A stretch of DNA of 64,000 bases from Gracilibacillus sp. YIM 98692 (GTDB lineage: Bacteria; Bacillota; Bacilli; Bacillales; Amphibacillaceae). Numbering within the stretch: the first letter of the stretch is position 1; each line of letters opens with the position of its first letter. The stretch is taken from positions 248,001 through 312,000 of the forward strand of contig NZ_WIXM01000002.1 of NCBI RefSeq assembly GCF_010993965.1. Direction: 5' to 3'. This document shows, in pieces, positions 18,767-26,397 of the stretch. The position numbers and the translations under genes were made by a program. The notes below the pieces were generated by a model that made no database searches, was not told the DNA's origin, and was given only the letters and a program-made list of their open reading frames with translations.

Positions 18767-19660
18767 GTGGTTATTTATGTAGAGTTTATCTGGCTGTTAA
18801 ACTTGATGATCGATTGGATGATTTTATTATTGACACAGTCGATCGCTAATTATTATGCAAAATGGTATCGAATACTATCCGCAAGCTTCTTTGGCTCTCT
18901 GGTCGTTCCACTAGCAATCCTATTTCCAGCTTTTGATCATCAGTCTTGGCTATTAAAAGTGTGTCATTCATTTGTCATTGTATTCATTGCATTTGGATTT
19001 CAGAATTTAGCAACATATTTAAAATTATTAAGCACTTTTTATTTTATGACTTTTGCTATAGGTGGTGGTCTGCTCGCAACACACTTTCTTTATGCTACCG
19101 AATCTATTAGTAATCTTAATCATGTATTAAATGCTAATGAAGTACATGTTCTGTTTGTGGTAATCGGTTTTCCTATTGTATTAGCTTTTACCAAATATCG
19201 TATGGACAAGCACAAATTCTATCAATTCAAAGGAGATTTTCTTTACCGTGTTTCGATACATTGGCAAGAAAAATCTTGTGATTCAATGGGGTATTTGGAT
19301 AGTGGCAACCAATTAGTTGATCCAATCACACAAGTCCCAGTAATTATTGCTGATGAATATGTTCTAACGTCGTGGTTTACTGACGAAGAGCTAATGAAAT
19401 TGAAAAAAAATCATCAGCAGATGTTGGAAGGATCATCTCATCAATTGCCTTCTTCATCATTTAGGTTAGTACCATTTCAAGGAGTGAAAGGAGAGACTGA
19501 GCTTTTACTAGTCTTTAAACCTGATTTTGTGAAGATTCAACTTGAACCAAATCCATTGAAAGTGGAACGTGTGCTAATAGGCATTCAATTTGGAAATTTA
19601 GCATCAGACAAAAGTTATCATTGTTTATTACATCCAAAGCTTTTCCAAAAAGCTGGATGA
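18767..19660 (+). CDS. spoIIGA: SpoIIGA, membrane aspartic protease that activates pro-sigma-E
   Basis: 297 residues. N-terminal half with about five membrane segments, C-terminal half a protease domain with the DSGNQ motif and catalytic D178 (YLDSGNQLVDP). It cleaves the pro-sequence of sigma-E after engulfment-side signalling by SpoIIR. The frame reaches back to 18701, but the conserved N-terminus (VIYVEFIWLLN) begins at the GTG at 18767, five bases after AAAGGAAGG. Directly followed by sigE, 25 bases downstream. Confidence 0.93.
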   Translation: MVIYVEFIWLLNLMIDWMILLLTQSIANYYAKWYRILSASFFGSLVVPLAILFPAFDHQSWLLKVCHSFVIVFIAFGFQNLATYLKLLSTFYFMTFAIGGGLLATHFLYATESISNLNHVLNANEVHVLFVVIGFPIVLAFTKYRMDKHKFYQFKGDFLYRVSIHWQEKSCDSMGYLDSGNQLVDPITQVPVIIADEYVLTSWFTDEELMKLKKNHQQMLEGSSHQLPSSSFRLVPFQGVKGETELLLVFKPDFVKIQLEPNPLKVERVLIGIQFGNLASDKSYHCLLHPKLFQKAG

Positions 19661-19685
19661 ATGAAATAAAGAGGGAGTGTTCTAC

Positions 19686-20405
19686 ATGCTTTTAATACAA
19701 AATAAGTACAAAATGATCTTTTATAAAGTATTAAAAAAGCTTGGCTTTCAAGTAGATGAGATTTATTATATAGGTGGGAGTGAAGCATTACCACCCCCAT
19801 TATCAAAAGAAGAAGAATATGAACTTATACATCGTCTGCCTGTAGGTGATAAATCTGCAAGAGCCATGCTGATTGAGCGTAATCTACGTCTTGTCGTTTA
19901 TATTGCTAGAAAATTTGAAAATACAGGTATAAATATTGAAGATTTAATTAGTATTGGAACAATTGGATTAATAAAAGCAATTAATACATTTAACCCTGAA
20001 AAGAAAATTAAGTTAGCAACATATGCATCGCGATGTATTGAAAATGAAATTTTAATGTATTTAAGGAAGAATAACAAAATTAAAACAGAAGTTTCTTTCG
20101 ATGAACCGTTAAATGTAGATTGGGATGGGAATGAATTGCTGCTTTCGGATGTATTAGGAACCGATGAAGATATTACATTCAAAGATCTAGAACACAATAT
20201 AGATAAATCATTACTAAAAAAAGCCTTAAGTCAATTAAATGGCAGAGAACGGCAAATCATGGAATTACGGTTTGGTTTAGTGAACAAAGAAGAAAAAACA
20301 CAAAAAGACGTAGCAGATATGTTAGGTATTTCTCAATCTTACATCTCTCGTTTAGAAAAAAAAATTATTAAAAGGCTTCAAAAAGAGTTTAATAAGATGG
20401 TTTGA
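19686..20405 (+). CDS. sigE: Pro-sigma-E, early mother-cell sigma factor
   Basis: 239 residues. Sigma-70 family factor made as an inactive precursor. A basic/amphipathic pro-sequence (about residues 1-27) precedes the conserved [17 protein letters not shown], the processing region. Region 2 ([22 protein letters not shown]) and region 4 ([20 protein letters not shown]) are nearly identical to B. subtilis sigma-E. A GTG at 19677 is in frame but overlaps GAGGGAG; the ATG at 19686 is better placed. In operon with spoIIGA. Confidence 0.96.
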   Translation: MLLIQNKYKMIFYKVLKKLGFQVDEIYYIGGSEALPPPLSKEEEYELIHRLPVGDKSARAMLIERNLRLVVYIARKFENTGINIEDLISIGTIGLIKAINTFNPEKKIKLATYASRCIENEILMYLRKNNKIKTEVSFDEPLNVDWDGNELLLSDVLGTDEDITFKDLEHNIDKSLLKKALSQLNGRERQIMELRFGLVNKEEKTQKDVADMLGISQSYISRLEKKIIKRLQKEFNKMV

Positions 20406-20486
20406 TTTTACGTTCATATCGGCTTTTTTTGAAGTGAAAAAGGTTAAATTTACTTGATTAAGTATAAAAATGGAAATTGAGCCTAT

Positions 20487-20514
20487 GCATAAAAAACTCC
20501 CTTTTGGTGATACT
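20487..20514 (+). promoter_or_regulatory. Sigma-F/sigma-G promoter of sigG
   Basis: GCATA (20487-20491), 14-base spacer, GGTGATACT (20506-20514). This matches the forespore consensus (GYATA and GGNNANANT) at every specified position. In B. subtilis sigG is first read by sigma-F and then by sigma-G itself. The predicted start of transcription is about 30 bases before the ATG. Confidence 0.75.
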
Positions 20515-20530
20515 GAAATTTGAGAAGGGT

Positions 20531-20545
20531 CTCCAATTGGGAGGG
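20531..20545 (+). promoter_or_regulatory. Hairpin over the sigG ribosome binding site
   Basis: CTCC (20531-20534) can pair with GGAG (20540-20543) across a short AATTG loop, covering the GGGAGGG Shine-Dalgarno. A leader hairpin that lowers SigG output is known in B. subtilis, so this is a plausible equivalent. Confidence 0.4.
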
Positions 20546-20551
20546 TTCATA

Positions 20552-21331
20552 ATGACAAGACATAAAGTAGAAATTTGTGGGGTTGATACAGCAACCTTAC
20601 CTGTTCTGAAAAATGAAGAAATGCGGATTCTATTTAAGCAACTACAGAATGGGGATCAATCAGCACGTGAAAAATTAGTAAATGGCAATCTTAGACTCGT
20701 ATTAAGTGTTATCCAACGTTTCCATAATCGAGGAGAATATGGAGATGACTTGTTTCAAGTGGGATGCATCGGCTTATTAAAATCAATTGATAATTTTGAT
20801 TTAAGTCAAAATGTAAAATTTTCTACTTATGCAGTACCGATGATTATCGGAGAAATAAGACGTTATCTTCGTGATAATAATCCAATCAGAGTGTCGAGGT
20901 CACTGCGGGATATTGCGTATAAGGCACTCCATGCCAGAGAAAAGCTATTGAATAAAACTTCGAAGGATCCTTCTCCATTAGAAATAGCAGAGGAATTAGA
21001 TGTTCCTGTCACAGATGTTATTTTTGCCCTAGATGCTATCCAAGATCCAGTATCATTATTTGAACCGATTTTTAATGACGGTGGTGATCCTATTTATGTC
21101 ATGGATCAAGTAAGTGATGATAACGTGAAGGATAATGATTGGATAAACCATTTATCTATTCGAGAAGGAATGCACCGTTTAAATAAACGGGAAAAAATGA
21201 TTTTAAGTAAACGTTTTTTCCAAGGAAAAACACAAATGGAAGTAGCAGAAGAAATTGGAATATCTCAAGCTCAAGTTTCACGTCTTGAAAAAGCTGCCAT
21301 AAAAGAAATGAATAAAGAAATGTTTGAATAA
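20552..21331 (+). CDS. sigG: Sigma-G, late forespore sigma factor
   Basis: 259 residues. Directs late forespore genes (small acid-soluble proteins, germination genes). Begins MTRHKVEICGVDTATLPVL, a conserved sigma-G N-terminus, then region 2 (NLRLVLSVIQRF, VKFSTYAVPMIIGEIRRYLRD), region 3 and region 4 (TQMEVAEEIGISQAQVSRLE). The frame runs upstream to 20477 across the promoter; the ATG at 20552 has GGGAGGG six bases before it. It uses ATG where B. subtilis uses GTG. Ends in a strong terminator. Confidence 0.97.
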   Translation: MTRHKVEICGVDTATLPVLKNEEMRILFKQLQNGDQSAREKLVNGNLRLVLSVIQRFHNRGEYGDDLFQVGCIGLLKSIDNFDLSQNVKFSTYAVPMIIGEIRRYLRDNNPIRVSRSLRDIAYKALHAREKLLNKTSKDPSPLEIAEELDVPVTDVIFALDAIQDPVSLFEPIFNDGGDPIYVMDQVSDDNVKDNDWINHLSIREGMHRLNKREKMILSKRFFQGKTQMEVAEEIGISQAQVSRLEKAAIKEMNKEMFE

Positions 21332-21346
21332 AAGGTACATACCTTC

Positions 21347-21383
21347 AAAAAGAAGCGATGATTTTACATCATCGCTTCTTTTG
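21347..21383 (+). terminator. sigG terminator
   Basis: A perfect stem of about 15 pairs (AAGAAGCGATGAT with ATCATCGCTTCTT) with a five-base loop, A-run before and T-run after, so it can work on both strands. Confidence 0.92.
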
Positions 21384-21418
21384 TTCCACTATAGAACAGT
21401 ATTAAATTTTAGTATAAG

Positions 21419-21470
21419 AAAAACCTAAGGCTTTCGCGATAAGACTTGGCGATAAAGCCTTAGGTTTTCT
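21419..21470 (-). terminator. Terminator of the yfhD-like gene
   Basis: AAAACCTAAGGCTTT (near 21420-21434) and AAAGCCTTAGGTTTT (21454-21468) form a perfect long stem; on the minus strand it is followed by five T. It lies just past the stop of the small minus-strand gene, back to back with the sigG terminator. Confidence 0.85.
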
Positions 21471-21472
21471 AA

Positions 21473-21646
21473 TTATTTATTTTTGGCTCTTTGATCTGCA
21501 GCTCTGCTTCTAGCCTGTGCTTCCCGGTCTTCAGCATCTGCTAGTTCTTCTGAGAATTCTATATCTCGTCCGTCACTTATTTGATTTTTAGGTGTTTGTG
21601 CCAAATGGTTTCTTCCTTTATTTCTTTTATGTTCATCTTTACCCAT
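21473..21646 (-). CDS. YfhD-like small protein
   Basis: A 57-residue reading frame on the minus strand, from the ATG at 21646 to TAA at 21473, preceded by AGGTGAG at good spacing. It begins MGKDEHKRNKGRNHLAQTPK and contains DGRDIEFSEELADAEDREAQ, the conserved block of the YfhD family of small, highly charged Bacillaceae proteins; the C-terminus is a run of Arg/Ala/Lys. The family has no assigned function. It lies between sigG and ylmC, where B. subtilis has ylmA, and is read against its neighbours. A forespore-type promoter candidate lies just upstream. Confidence 0.85.
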   Translation of the reverse strand: MGKDEHKRNKGRNHLAQTPKNQISDGRDIEFSEELADAEDREAQARSRAADQRAKNK

Positions 21647-21676
21647 TTTCTCACCTGCTTTCTGTTAGGATGGTAT

Positions 21677-21706
21677 TAGTATGTAACGAGTACTCGGTCT
21701 AAATTC
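21677..21706 (-). promoter_or_regulatory. Candidate sigma-G-type promoter of the yfhD-like gene
   Basis: On the minus strand, GAATT (complement of 21702-21706), an 18-base spacer and CATACTA (complement of 21677-21683). CATACTA is a typical sigma-G -10; the -35 misses one position. It would start transcription about 25 bases before the ATG. A sigma-E -10 could also look like this. Confidence 0.4.
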
Positions 21707-21784
21707 CTTGATTTTATATAAAATTTTTATTCCTCTTCATCAATGGTTATCCATCACATATATTTATATAAAGGTGGTGATAAC

Positions 21785-22066
21785 ATGGTCACATTATCAG
21801 CTTTACAGATGAAAGACATTGTCTATATTGAAGATGGAACGAAAATTGGGAATTTGACCGATATTGAGATTAATGTAGAGTTGGGTAGAATAACCAGCTT
21901 AATTGTAGCAACGAAGACGAAATTATTTGGGGTGTTCGGAGAATCCAAAGAAATTATTATACCTTGGGAACACGTAAAAAAAATAGGTCATGATGTCATA
22001 TTAGTAAAGAAACTTCCATATACGAACCATTCCTATACAGCAAATGAGGGAGACCAGATCAACTAA
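21785..22066 (+). CDS. ylmC: YlmC/YmxH family PRC-barrel protein
   Basis: 93 residues with one PRC-barrel domain (DIVYIEDGTKIGNLTDIEINVELGRI, IIIPWEHVKKIGHDVILVK). Small proteins of this family are common in spore formers; the molecular role is not settled. The frame extends upstream to 21743, but AAAGGTGGTGA lies directly before the ATG at 21785. Its final codons form the left arm of its own terminator. Confidence 0.88.
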   Translation: MVTLSALQMKDIVYIEDGTKIGNLTDIEINVELGRITSLIVATKTKLFGVFGESKEIIIPWEHVKKIGHDVILVKKLPYTNHSYTANEGDQIN

Positions 22067-22085
22067 AAGAGGGTGATCTGGTTTT
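22053..22085 (+). terminator. ylmC terminator overlapping its stop codon
   Basis: ACCAGATCA (22053-22061) pairs with TGATCTGGT (22074-22082), followed by TTT. The stop codon is in the loop region. Confidence 0.75.
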
Positions 22086-22202
22086 GGCTTTTATAACCGT
22101 ATAGGAAAGTATAAATTATCAGCAAGGAAGCAATCTCGACGTAGTGGACAATTATTAAGAATATAGATAAGTGCAACTAGACTACCGCACTGCGCCATAA
22201 GG

Positions 22203-22225
22203 CTTGGCGGATAGCCAAGTTTTTC
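22203..22225 (+). terminator. Second terminator before ylmD
   Basis: CTTGGC and GCCAAG with loop GGATA, followed by TTTTTC. It isolates the ylmD unit from ylmC; a TAAAAT (22259-22264) downstream may be the -10 for ylmD. Confidence 0.65.
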
Positions 22226-22288
22226 TTTATCAAACTGTTAAGCAGTAAAAAAATGTGGTAAAATGATGAAAAATAGGAGGATTTTCTG

Positions 22289-23101
22289 TTGGAACCATTT
22301 TATTATAAAGCAGATAAAGGGATACTAACGATCGATCGATGGGAACGAGAAAACCATAACGTTATTGCAGGATTCACTTCTCGTCATGGTGGAGAAAGTC
22401 AAGCCCCATATAATACTTTTAATCTTGGTTACCATGTGGAAGATGATAGGCAAGCTGTAGAAGGTAATCGATCAAAACTCGCTGATAAAATTCAAGTTCC
22501 GCTTAACCAATGGGTAATGGCAGAGCAAGTGCATGGAAATCGTGTGCAAGTGGTAACAAAATCGGAATGCGGCAAAGGAATTTATACGTTAGAGGATGCT
22601 GTTGGTCAGACAGATGGTTTGATTACAAATGAGCCAGAAGTGTTATGCACTGGATTATTTGCAGACTGTGTGCCACTTTTCTTTTATTCGAAAAAAGCAC
22701 AAATCGTAGGGCTTTCACATGCAGGATGGCGAGGGACGGTAGGAAATATTGCGCAGCAAACAATACAACAGCTAACCAAAAATGGCGTCCCATTACATGA
22801 CTTAGAAGTGGTTATTGGTCCATCTATTTGTATGGATTGCTACCGAGTAGATGACAATGTCATTAGACATATTCCAGAAGCATTTCAGGATACATATGAG
22901 CAAGTGAAGAAAGATCAATATGATTTAGATTTAAAACGGTTAAATCAATATTATTTAATAAAAGCTGGAGTACCTGCTGCTAATATTTATAAAACAAGCT
23001 ATTGTACTGCACATGATTCGTTATTTTTTTCACATCGAAAGGAAAAGGGAAAGACCGGACGAATGCTAGGATTTATCGGTATTTTCCCATCAAACAAATA
23101 A
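22289..23101 (+). CDS. ylmD: YlmD, YfiH/LACC1-family purine nucleoside phosphorylase-type protein
   Basis: 270 residues. Family once called polyphenol oxidase or laccase-like; members have adenosine/inosine phosphorolysis and deaminase activity. Shows the metal/active-site blocks GFTSRHGG, HGNRV, ADCVPLF and SHAGWRGT, and GPSICMDCY. Starts with TTG after AGGAGGA. First gene of a run ylmD-ylmE-sepF-ylmG-ylmH-divIVA that in Bacillaceae is linked to division-site selection. Confidence 0.9.
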   Translation: MEPFYYKADKGILTIDRWERENHNVIAGFTSRHGGESQAPYNTFNLGYHVEDDRQAVEGNRSKLADKIQVPLNQWVMAEQVHGNRVQVVTKSECGKGIYTLEDAVGQTDGLITNEPEVLCTGLFADCVPLFFYSKKAQIVGLSHAGWRGTVGNIAQQTIQQLTKNGVPLHDLEVVIGPSICMDCYRVDDNVIRHIPEAFQDTYEQVKKDQYDLDLKRLNQYYLIKAGVPAANIYKTSYCTAHDSLFFSHRKEKGKTGRMLGFIGIFPSNK

Positions 23102-23121
23102 AAAGGAAGGAGATTCGCTAG

Positions 23122-23802
23122 GTGAAAGTAGCAGATAATTTAGCACAAATACAAGAAAACATTAGACAATCCTGCTCCAATGTTGGGAGAAGTGAAACCG
23201 ACATAAACATCATTGGTGTAACGAAATATGTTACAATAAACAGGGCGAAAGAAGCGCTTGGAGCTGGAGTAAAAAATTTAGGCGAAAACCGAATGGAAGG
23301 GTTTTTGAAGAAATATGATGAGATTGGTAATGATGCTACATGGCATTTTATTGGTTCACTGCAATCCAGAAAGGTTAAGGAAATCATTGCAAATGTGGAC
23401 TATATTCACTCATTAGATCGAAAATCATTAGCAAAAGAAATAAATAAACGAGCAGATCGCCCAATATCCTGCTTTGTACAAGTTAATGTAAGTGGTGAAG
23501 AATCTAAACATGGATTATCAAAAGAGGAGGTTCCTTCTTTTATAGAAAAAATGGCGAATTACCCGAATGTGAAAGTAGTTGGGTTAATGACAATGGCCCC
23601 TTTTCTGGATGATGAAGCAATTTTACGTGGGATTTTTCGAGAGTTAAGACAATTACGTGATCAGATTCAGGCAGAAAATTGGGATTATGCCCCTTGTGAT
23701 TACTTATCTATGGGGATGAGTAATGATTACCAAATCGCTGTAGAAGAAGGAGCTACACATATACGTATTGGTTCGGAATTAGTAGGCCCATACGATGAAT
23801 AG
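23122..23802 (+). CDS. ylmE: YlmE, PLP-binding homeostasis protein (YggS/PROSC family)
   Basis: 226 residues, single TIM-barrel domain like the N-terminal domain of alanine racemase. Binds pyridoxal phosphate on K35 (GVTKYV) and balances cellular vitamin B6 and amino/keto acid pools. Conserved HFIGSLQSRK, MSMGMSNDY-type and RIGSELVG blocks. Starts with GTG, with GGAAGGAG nine bases upstream. Ends ten bases before sepF. Confidence 0.94.
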   Translation: MKVADNLAQIQENIRQSCSNVGRSETDINIIGVTKYVTINRAKEALGAGVKNLGENRMEGFLKKYDEIGNDATWHFIGSLQSRKVKEIIANVDYIHSLDRKSLAKEINKRADRPISCFVQVNVSGEESKHGLSKEEVPSFIEKMANYPNVKVVGLMTMAPFLDDEAILRGIFRELRQLRDQIQAENWDYAPCDYLSMGMSNDYQIAVEEGATHIRIGSELVGPYDE

Positions 23803-23812
23803 AGGTGATAGA

Positions 23813-24235
23813 ATGAGTATGAAAGGAAAATTTCGTCACTTGTTTGGTATAGAAGAAGAGGATGAATTCATCGAAGAACTTCAAAGCGAAGTTCCAAAGA
23901 CAACCGGAGAAACAGAAGAAAAAGGAAATGTTGTAAGTCTTAGCTCTGTGCAAAAAAGTTCCAAAGTTGTTTTATGTGAACCTCGGTCTTACAGCGAAGT
24001 ACAAGATATTGCAGATCAAGTGGTTAACCGTCGTTCAGTTGTTATTAATTTGCAACGGGTGGACACCCAGCAAGCAAGGCAAATTATAGATTTTATGAGT
24101 GGGACGGTATATGCTTTATCAGGTCAAATTAAAAAGCTAGGTTCGCAAACATTTTTATGTACACCGGAGCATATCGAAATTTCAGGAAGTATTACAGAAA
24201 TCATGGAAGAAGTAGACCCAGAACAAAGGTGGTAA
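23813..24235 (+). CDS. sepF: SepF, Z-ring bundling and membrane anchor protein
   Basis: 140 residues. An N-terminal amphipathic membrane-binding helix (MSMKGKFRHLFG), an acidic linker, then the core domain (VVLCEPRSYSEVQDIADQV, VVINLQRVD, IIDFMSGTVYALSG) that forms rings and binds the FtsZ tail. The ATG at 23813, after AGGTGA, gives the conserved MSMK start; the frame reaches 23795 inside ylmE but has no better site. Confidence 0.95.
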   Translation: MSMKGKFRHLFGIEEEDEFIEELQSEVPKTTGETEEKGNVVSLSSVQKSSKVVLCEPRSYSEVQDIADQVVNRRSVVINLQRVDTQQARQIIDFMSGTVYALSGQIKKLGSQTFLCTPEHIEISGSITEIMEEVDPEQRW

Positions 24236-24238
24236 TAG

Positions 24239-24508
24239 ATGATGTATATGATTTATGAAATTCTTTCAACAGCTATGATGATCTATTCTTATGCGATCAT
24301 TATTTATATATTAATGTCATGGTTCCCAGGAGCAAGAGATTCCTCCATTGGAAGGTTTTTAGGTTCGATTGTTGAACCTTATTTAGAGCCTTTTCGCAAG
24401 ATTATTCCTCCAATTGGCGGCATGCTTGATATATCTCCTATCGTAGCCATTTTTGTTCTCCAGTTTGCTATGAGAGGCTTAAATTATTTATTTTTACAAT
24501 TGTTATAA
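24239..24508 (+). CDS. ylmG: YlmG, YggT-family membrane protein
   Basis: 89 residues with two membrane segments flanking the conserved loop [29 protein letters not shown]-type sequence ending in IPP. Found next to sepF in most Gram-positives and in cyanobacteria and chloroplasts; linked to membrane organisation at division sites but not to a reaction. Starts three bases after sepF. Confidence 0.9.
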   Translation: MMYMIYEILSTAMMIYSYAIIIYILMSWFPGARDSSIGRFLGSIVEPYLEPFRKIIPPIGGMLDISPIVAIFVLQFAMRGLNYLFLQLL

Positions 24509-24528
24509 GAGGATAGTCAGGTGATAGT

Positions 24529-25301
24529 ATGGATATTTATCAACATTTTAGAAAGGAAGAGCACCCATTTATTGATCAGGTGTTATCATGGAGAGAAGAT
24601 GTAGAAAGGAGATTTGAACCTAAGTTAACCGATTTTCTACATCCAAGAGAACAAAAAATATTTAAAACGTTAATTGGTCATGATGAGAACTTACAACTAG
24701 AATTTCTCGGAGTGTGGGATCAAGCTGAGCGCAAAAGGGCGGTTTTAGCCCCTTTCTATGAATCCATTACAGAGGAAACATTTGAAGTCGACTTGTTACA
24801 AGCTTCATACCCTGCCAAGTTTGTGTCAATCGAACATCGAGATGTATTAGGTGCTTTTTTATCAGCAGGTATTAAACGAAAAAAATTGGTGATATTGTCA
24901 TAAAAGAGGGGACGATTCAAATCTTAGTGGCAAAAGATATTACGAGTTACTTACTTGCTAATATTACATCAATAAAAAAAGCTACGGTTACATTTGAACC
25001 TGTTTCCTTCTCCGACCGATTTGAAAGTAATCAAAATTGGGTAGAGAAGAGTGCAACATGTGCTTCTCTTCGATTAGATGTATTAATTAAGGAAATGTAT
25101 CAAATGTCAAGGCAACAAGCATTGATGCATATTAAAAAAGGATTAGTAAAAGTTAATTTTCAATCAATAGAGCAACCAGCATACGTACTAGAGGAAGATG
25201 ACCTAATATCTGTACGTGGTAAAGGGAGAACGAAACTTAGCACGTTTGAAGGAAAAACGAAAAAAGATAAGTTTCGCATACGTTATGCAAAATTAATGTA
25301 G
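24529..25301 (+). pseudogene. ylmH: YlmH, S4-domain RNA-binding protein, split by a frameshift at an A7 run
   Basis: Two adjacent frames together match the normal 257-residue protein. The first (24529-24903) carries the N-terminal part and leaves the family sequence at GIKRKK; the second continues from about 24886 to 25301 with the rest of the middle domain and the S4 domain (SLRLDVLIKEMYQMSRQQALMHIKKGLVKVN). The break is at CGA AAA AAA TTG (A7 at 24879-24885). Re-reading one A restores KKIGDIVIKEGTIQILVAKDI. YlmH binds ribosomal RNA/tRNA on stalled 50S subunits. It may be a true mutation, a sequencing error, or expressed by slippage. AGGTGA precedes the ATG. Confidence 0.85.
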
Positions 25302-25340
25302 AATTTTTGCAGGAATTTATATGGTTATGTCGAATAAGTG

Positions 25341-25349
25341 TGGTACTAT
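25341..25349 (+). promoter_or_regulatory. Extended -10 promoter candidate before divIVA
   Basis: TGGTACTAT gives a TGn extension and TACTAT -10 (25344-25349); no clear -35. A transcript from it would begin almost exactly at the start of the structured repeat that follows. Confidence 0.4.
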
Positions 25350-25351
25350 AG

Positions 25352-25495
25352 AAAGAGACTTCCATCAGTGGGGGGGCATCCTCCACTGAGGTTAGCGTAA
25401 CTTATCAGGGGCTAGCGTCCGTTATCTCTCACTTATCCTTCTTTGATTATGTAAAGTCTTTAAGAGGGGCTTATGGACGATTGTTCACTGTGATA
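25352..25495 (+). repeat. Structured leader repeat, copy 1 (before divIVA)
   Basis: About 144 bases sharing sequence with 29270-29352 and 62557-62706. Elements in order: AGACTT (25356-25361), CCATCAGTGG hairpin closing with CCACTGA (25362-25390), CGTCCGT (25416-25422), AAGTCT (25454-25459) and ATGGACG (25473-25479), then GATTGTTCACTGTGATAA. AGACTT/AAGTCT and CGTCCGT/ATGGACG can pair in a crossed, pseudoknot-like way. Ends about 33 bases before the divIVA start. Confidence 0.75.
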
Positions 25496-25527
25496 AAAAG
25501 AAATAACTTCTGGAGGAGGTGGCTTCA

Positions 25528-26043
25528 TTGCCTTTAACACCATTGGATATTCACAATAAAGAGTTTGCTCGAGGATTCCGAGGATATGACGAAGATGATG
25601 TCAACGAATTTTTAGATCAGGTTATTAAAGATTATGAGACAGTCATCCGTGAAAAAAAAGAATTAAAGGAGCAAGTGGAAAAATTAGACGAGAAGTTGAG
25701 CCATTTTTCTAATATAGAAACGACCTTAAATAAATCGATTTTAGTAGCACAGGAAACAGCTGAAGAAGTAAAGGAAAGTGCTAGAAAAGAATCAAAACTT
25801 ATTATTAAAGAGGCAGAAAAAAATGCGGACCGTATTATTAATGAAGCATTAAGCAAATCTCGAGCTATATCTTTGGAAGTGGAAGAGTTAAAGAAACAAG
25901 CGAAAGTGTTTAAAACAAGGCTTAAAATGCTAGTTGAAGCACAATTAGACTTGATCGAAAATGATGATTGGGATTCATTATTTGAAATGGAGCTTGAGGA
26001 AGATAAAGGTAGCTCAGAAGAATGGGATGAGGTTAAGTATTAA
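25528..26043 (+). CDS. divIVA: DivIVA, curvature-sensing pole and septum protein
   Basis: 171 residues. The N-terminal lipid-binding domain has the conserved FRGYDEDDVNEFL, with F17-R18 as the membrane contact, followed by long coiled coils (about 30-60 and 75-155). It recruits the Min system and, in sporulation, chromosome-anchoring proteins. Starts with TTG at 25528 (PLTPLDIHN follows), five bases after GGAGGAGGTGG; the upstream in-frame GTG would use the Shine-Dalgarno itself. Confidence 0.95.
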   Translation: MPLTPLDIHNKEFARGFRGYDEDDVNEFLDQVIKDYETVIREKKELKEQVEKLDEKLSHFSNIETTLNKSILVAQETAEEVKESARKESKLIIKEAEKNADRIINEALSKSRAISLEVEELKKQAKVFKTRLKMLVEAQLDLIENDDWDSLFEMELEEDKGSSEEWDEVKY

Positions 26044-26051
26044 TTAATACC

Positions 26052-26080
26052 TTGACGTAAAACGGATTATTACATATAAT
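26052..26080 (+). promoter_or_regulatory. Sigma-A promoter of ileS
   Basis: TTGACG (26052-26057), 17-base spacer, TATAAT (26075-26080). Near-perfect. Predicted transcription start is close to 26087, giving a leader of about 310 bases that holds the T-box. Confidence 0.88.
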
Positions 26081-26086
26081 TTTAAT

Positions 26087-26355
26087 GCAATGAAATAATT
26101 GAATTCGAACAAAATACAAGGATTGGGACAGTACAATAGTAAGGGCTATGGTAGCGAATTAGGGATGGTGGGAGCCTAAGATAGTTTATTATTGGAAAAT
26201 CACCCATGAGTAGTAGCACTGAAAGGAAAAAGTAGGTGCTAACGAGTCATTCACGTTACGAATAGGTAATAAGTGGATAAATCAGTAAGATTATCTATAA
26301 GGGTGGTACCGCGAGCCTGTCTCGTCCCTTTTTGGGATGTGACAGGCTTTTTTTA
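26087..26355 (+). promoter_or_regulatory. T-box riboswitch, isoleucine specific
   Basis: The T-box core AAGGGTGGTACCGCG is at 26299-26313, followed by a terminator (GCCTGTC 26315-26321 with GACAGGC 26341-26347 and seven T). Stem I lies upstream, with a candidate specifier ATC at 26199-26201 in GAAAATCACCC, which would pair with the GAU anticodon of tRNA-Ile. Uncharged tRNA bound to specifier and core would favour the antiterminator and turn ileS on. Confidence 0.93.
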
Positions 26356-26397
26356 ATTCCGTCCATTTATAAAAAAACTGATAAAGGAGGATTTGAA

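Noticed and set aside
24927-25301. Separate S4-domain gene downstream of a short hypothetical gene
   Set aside because: Its proposed GTG start lacks a ribosome binding site and both pieces align end to end with one YlmH protein, so a frameshift is the better reading.
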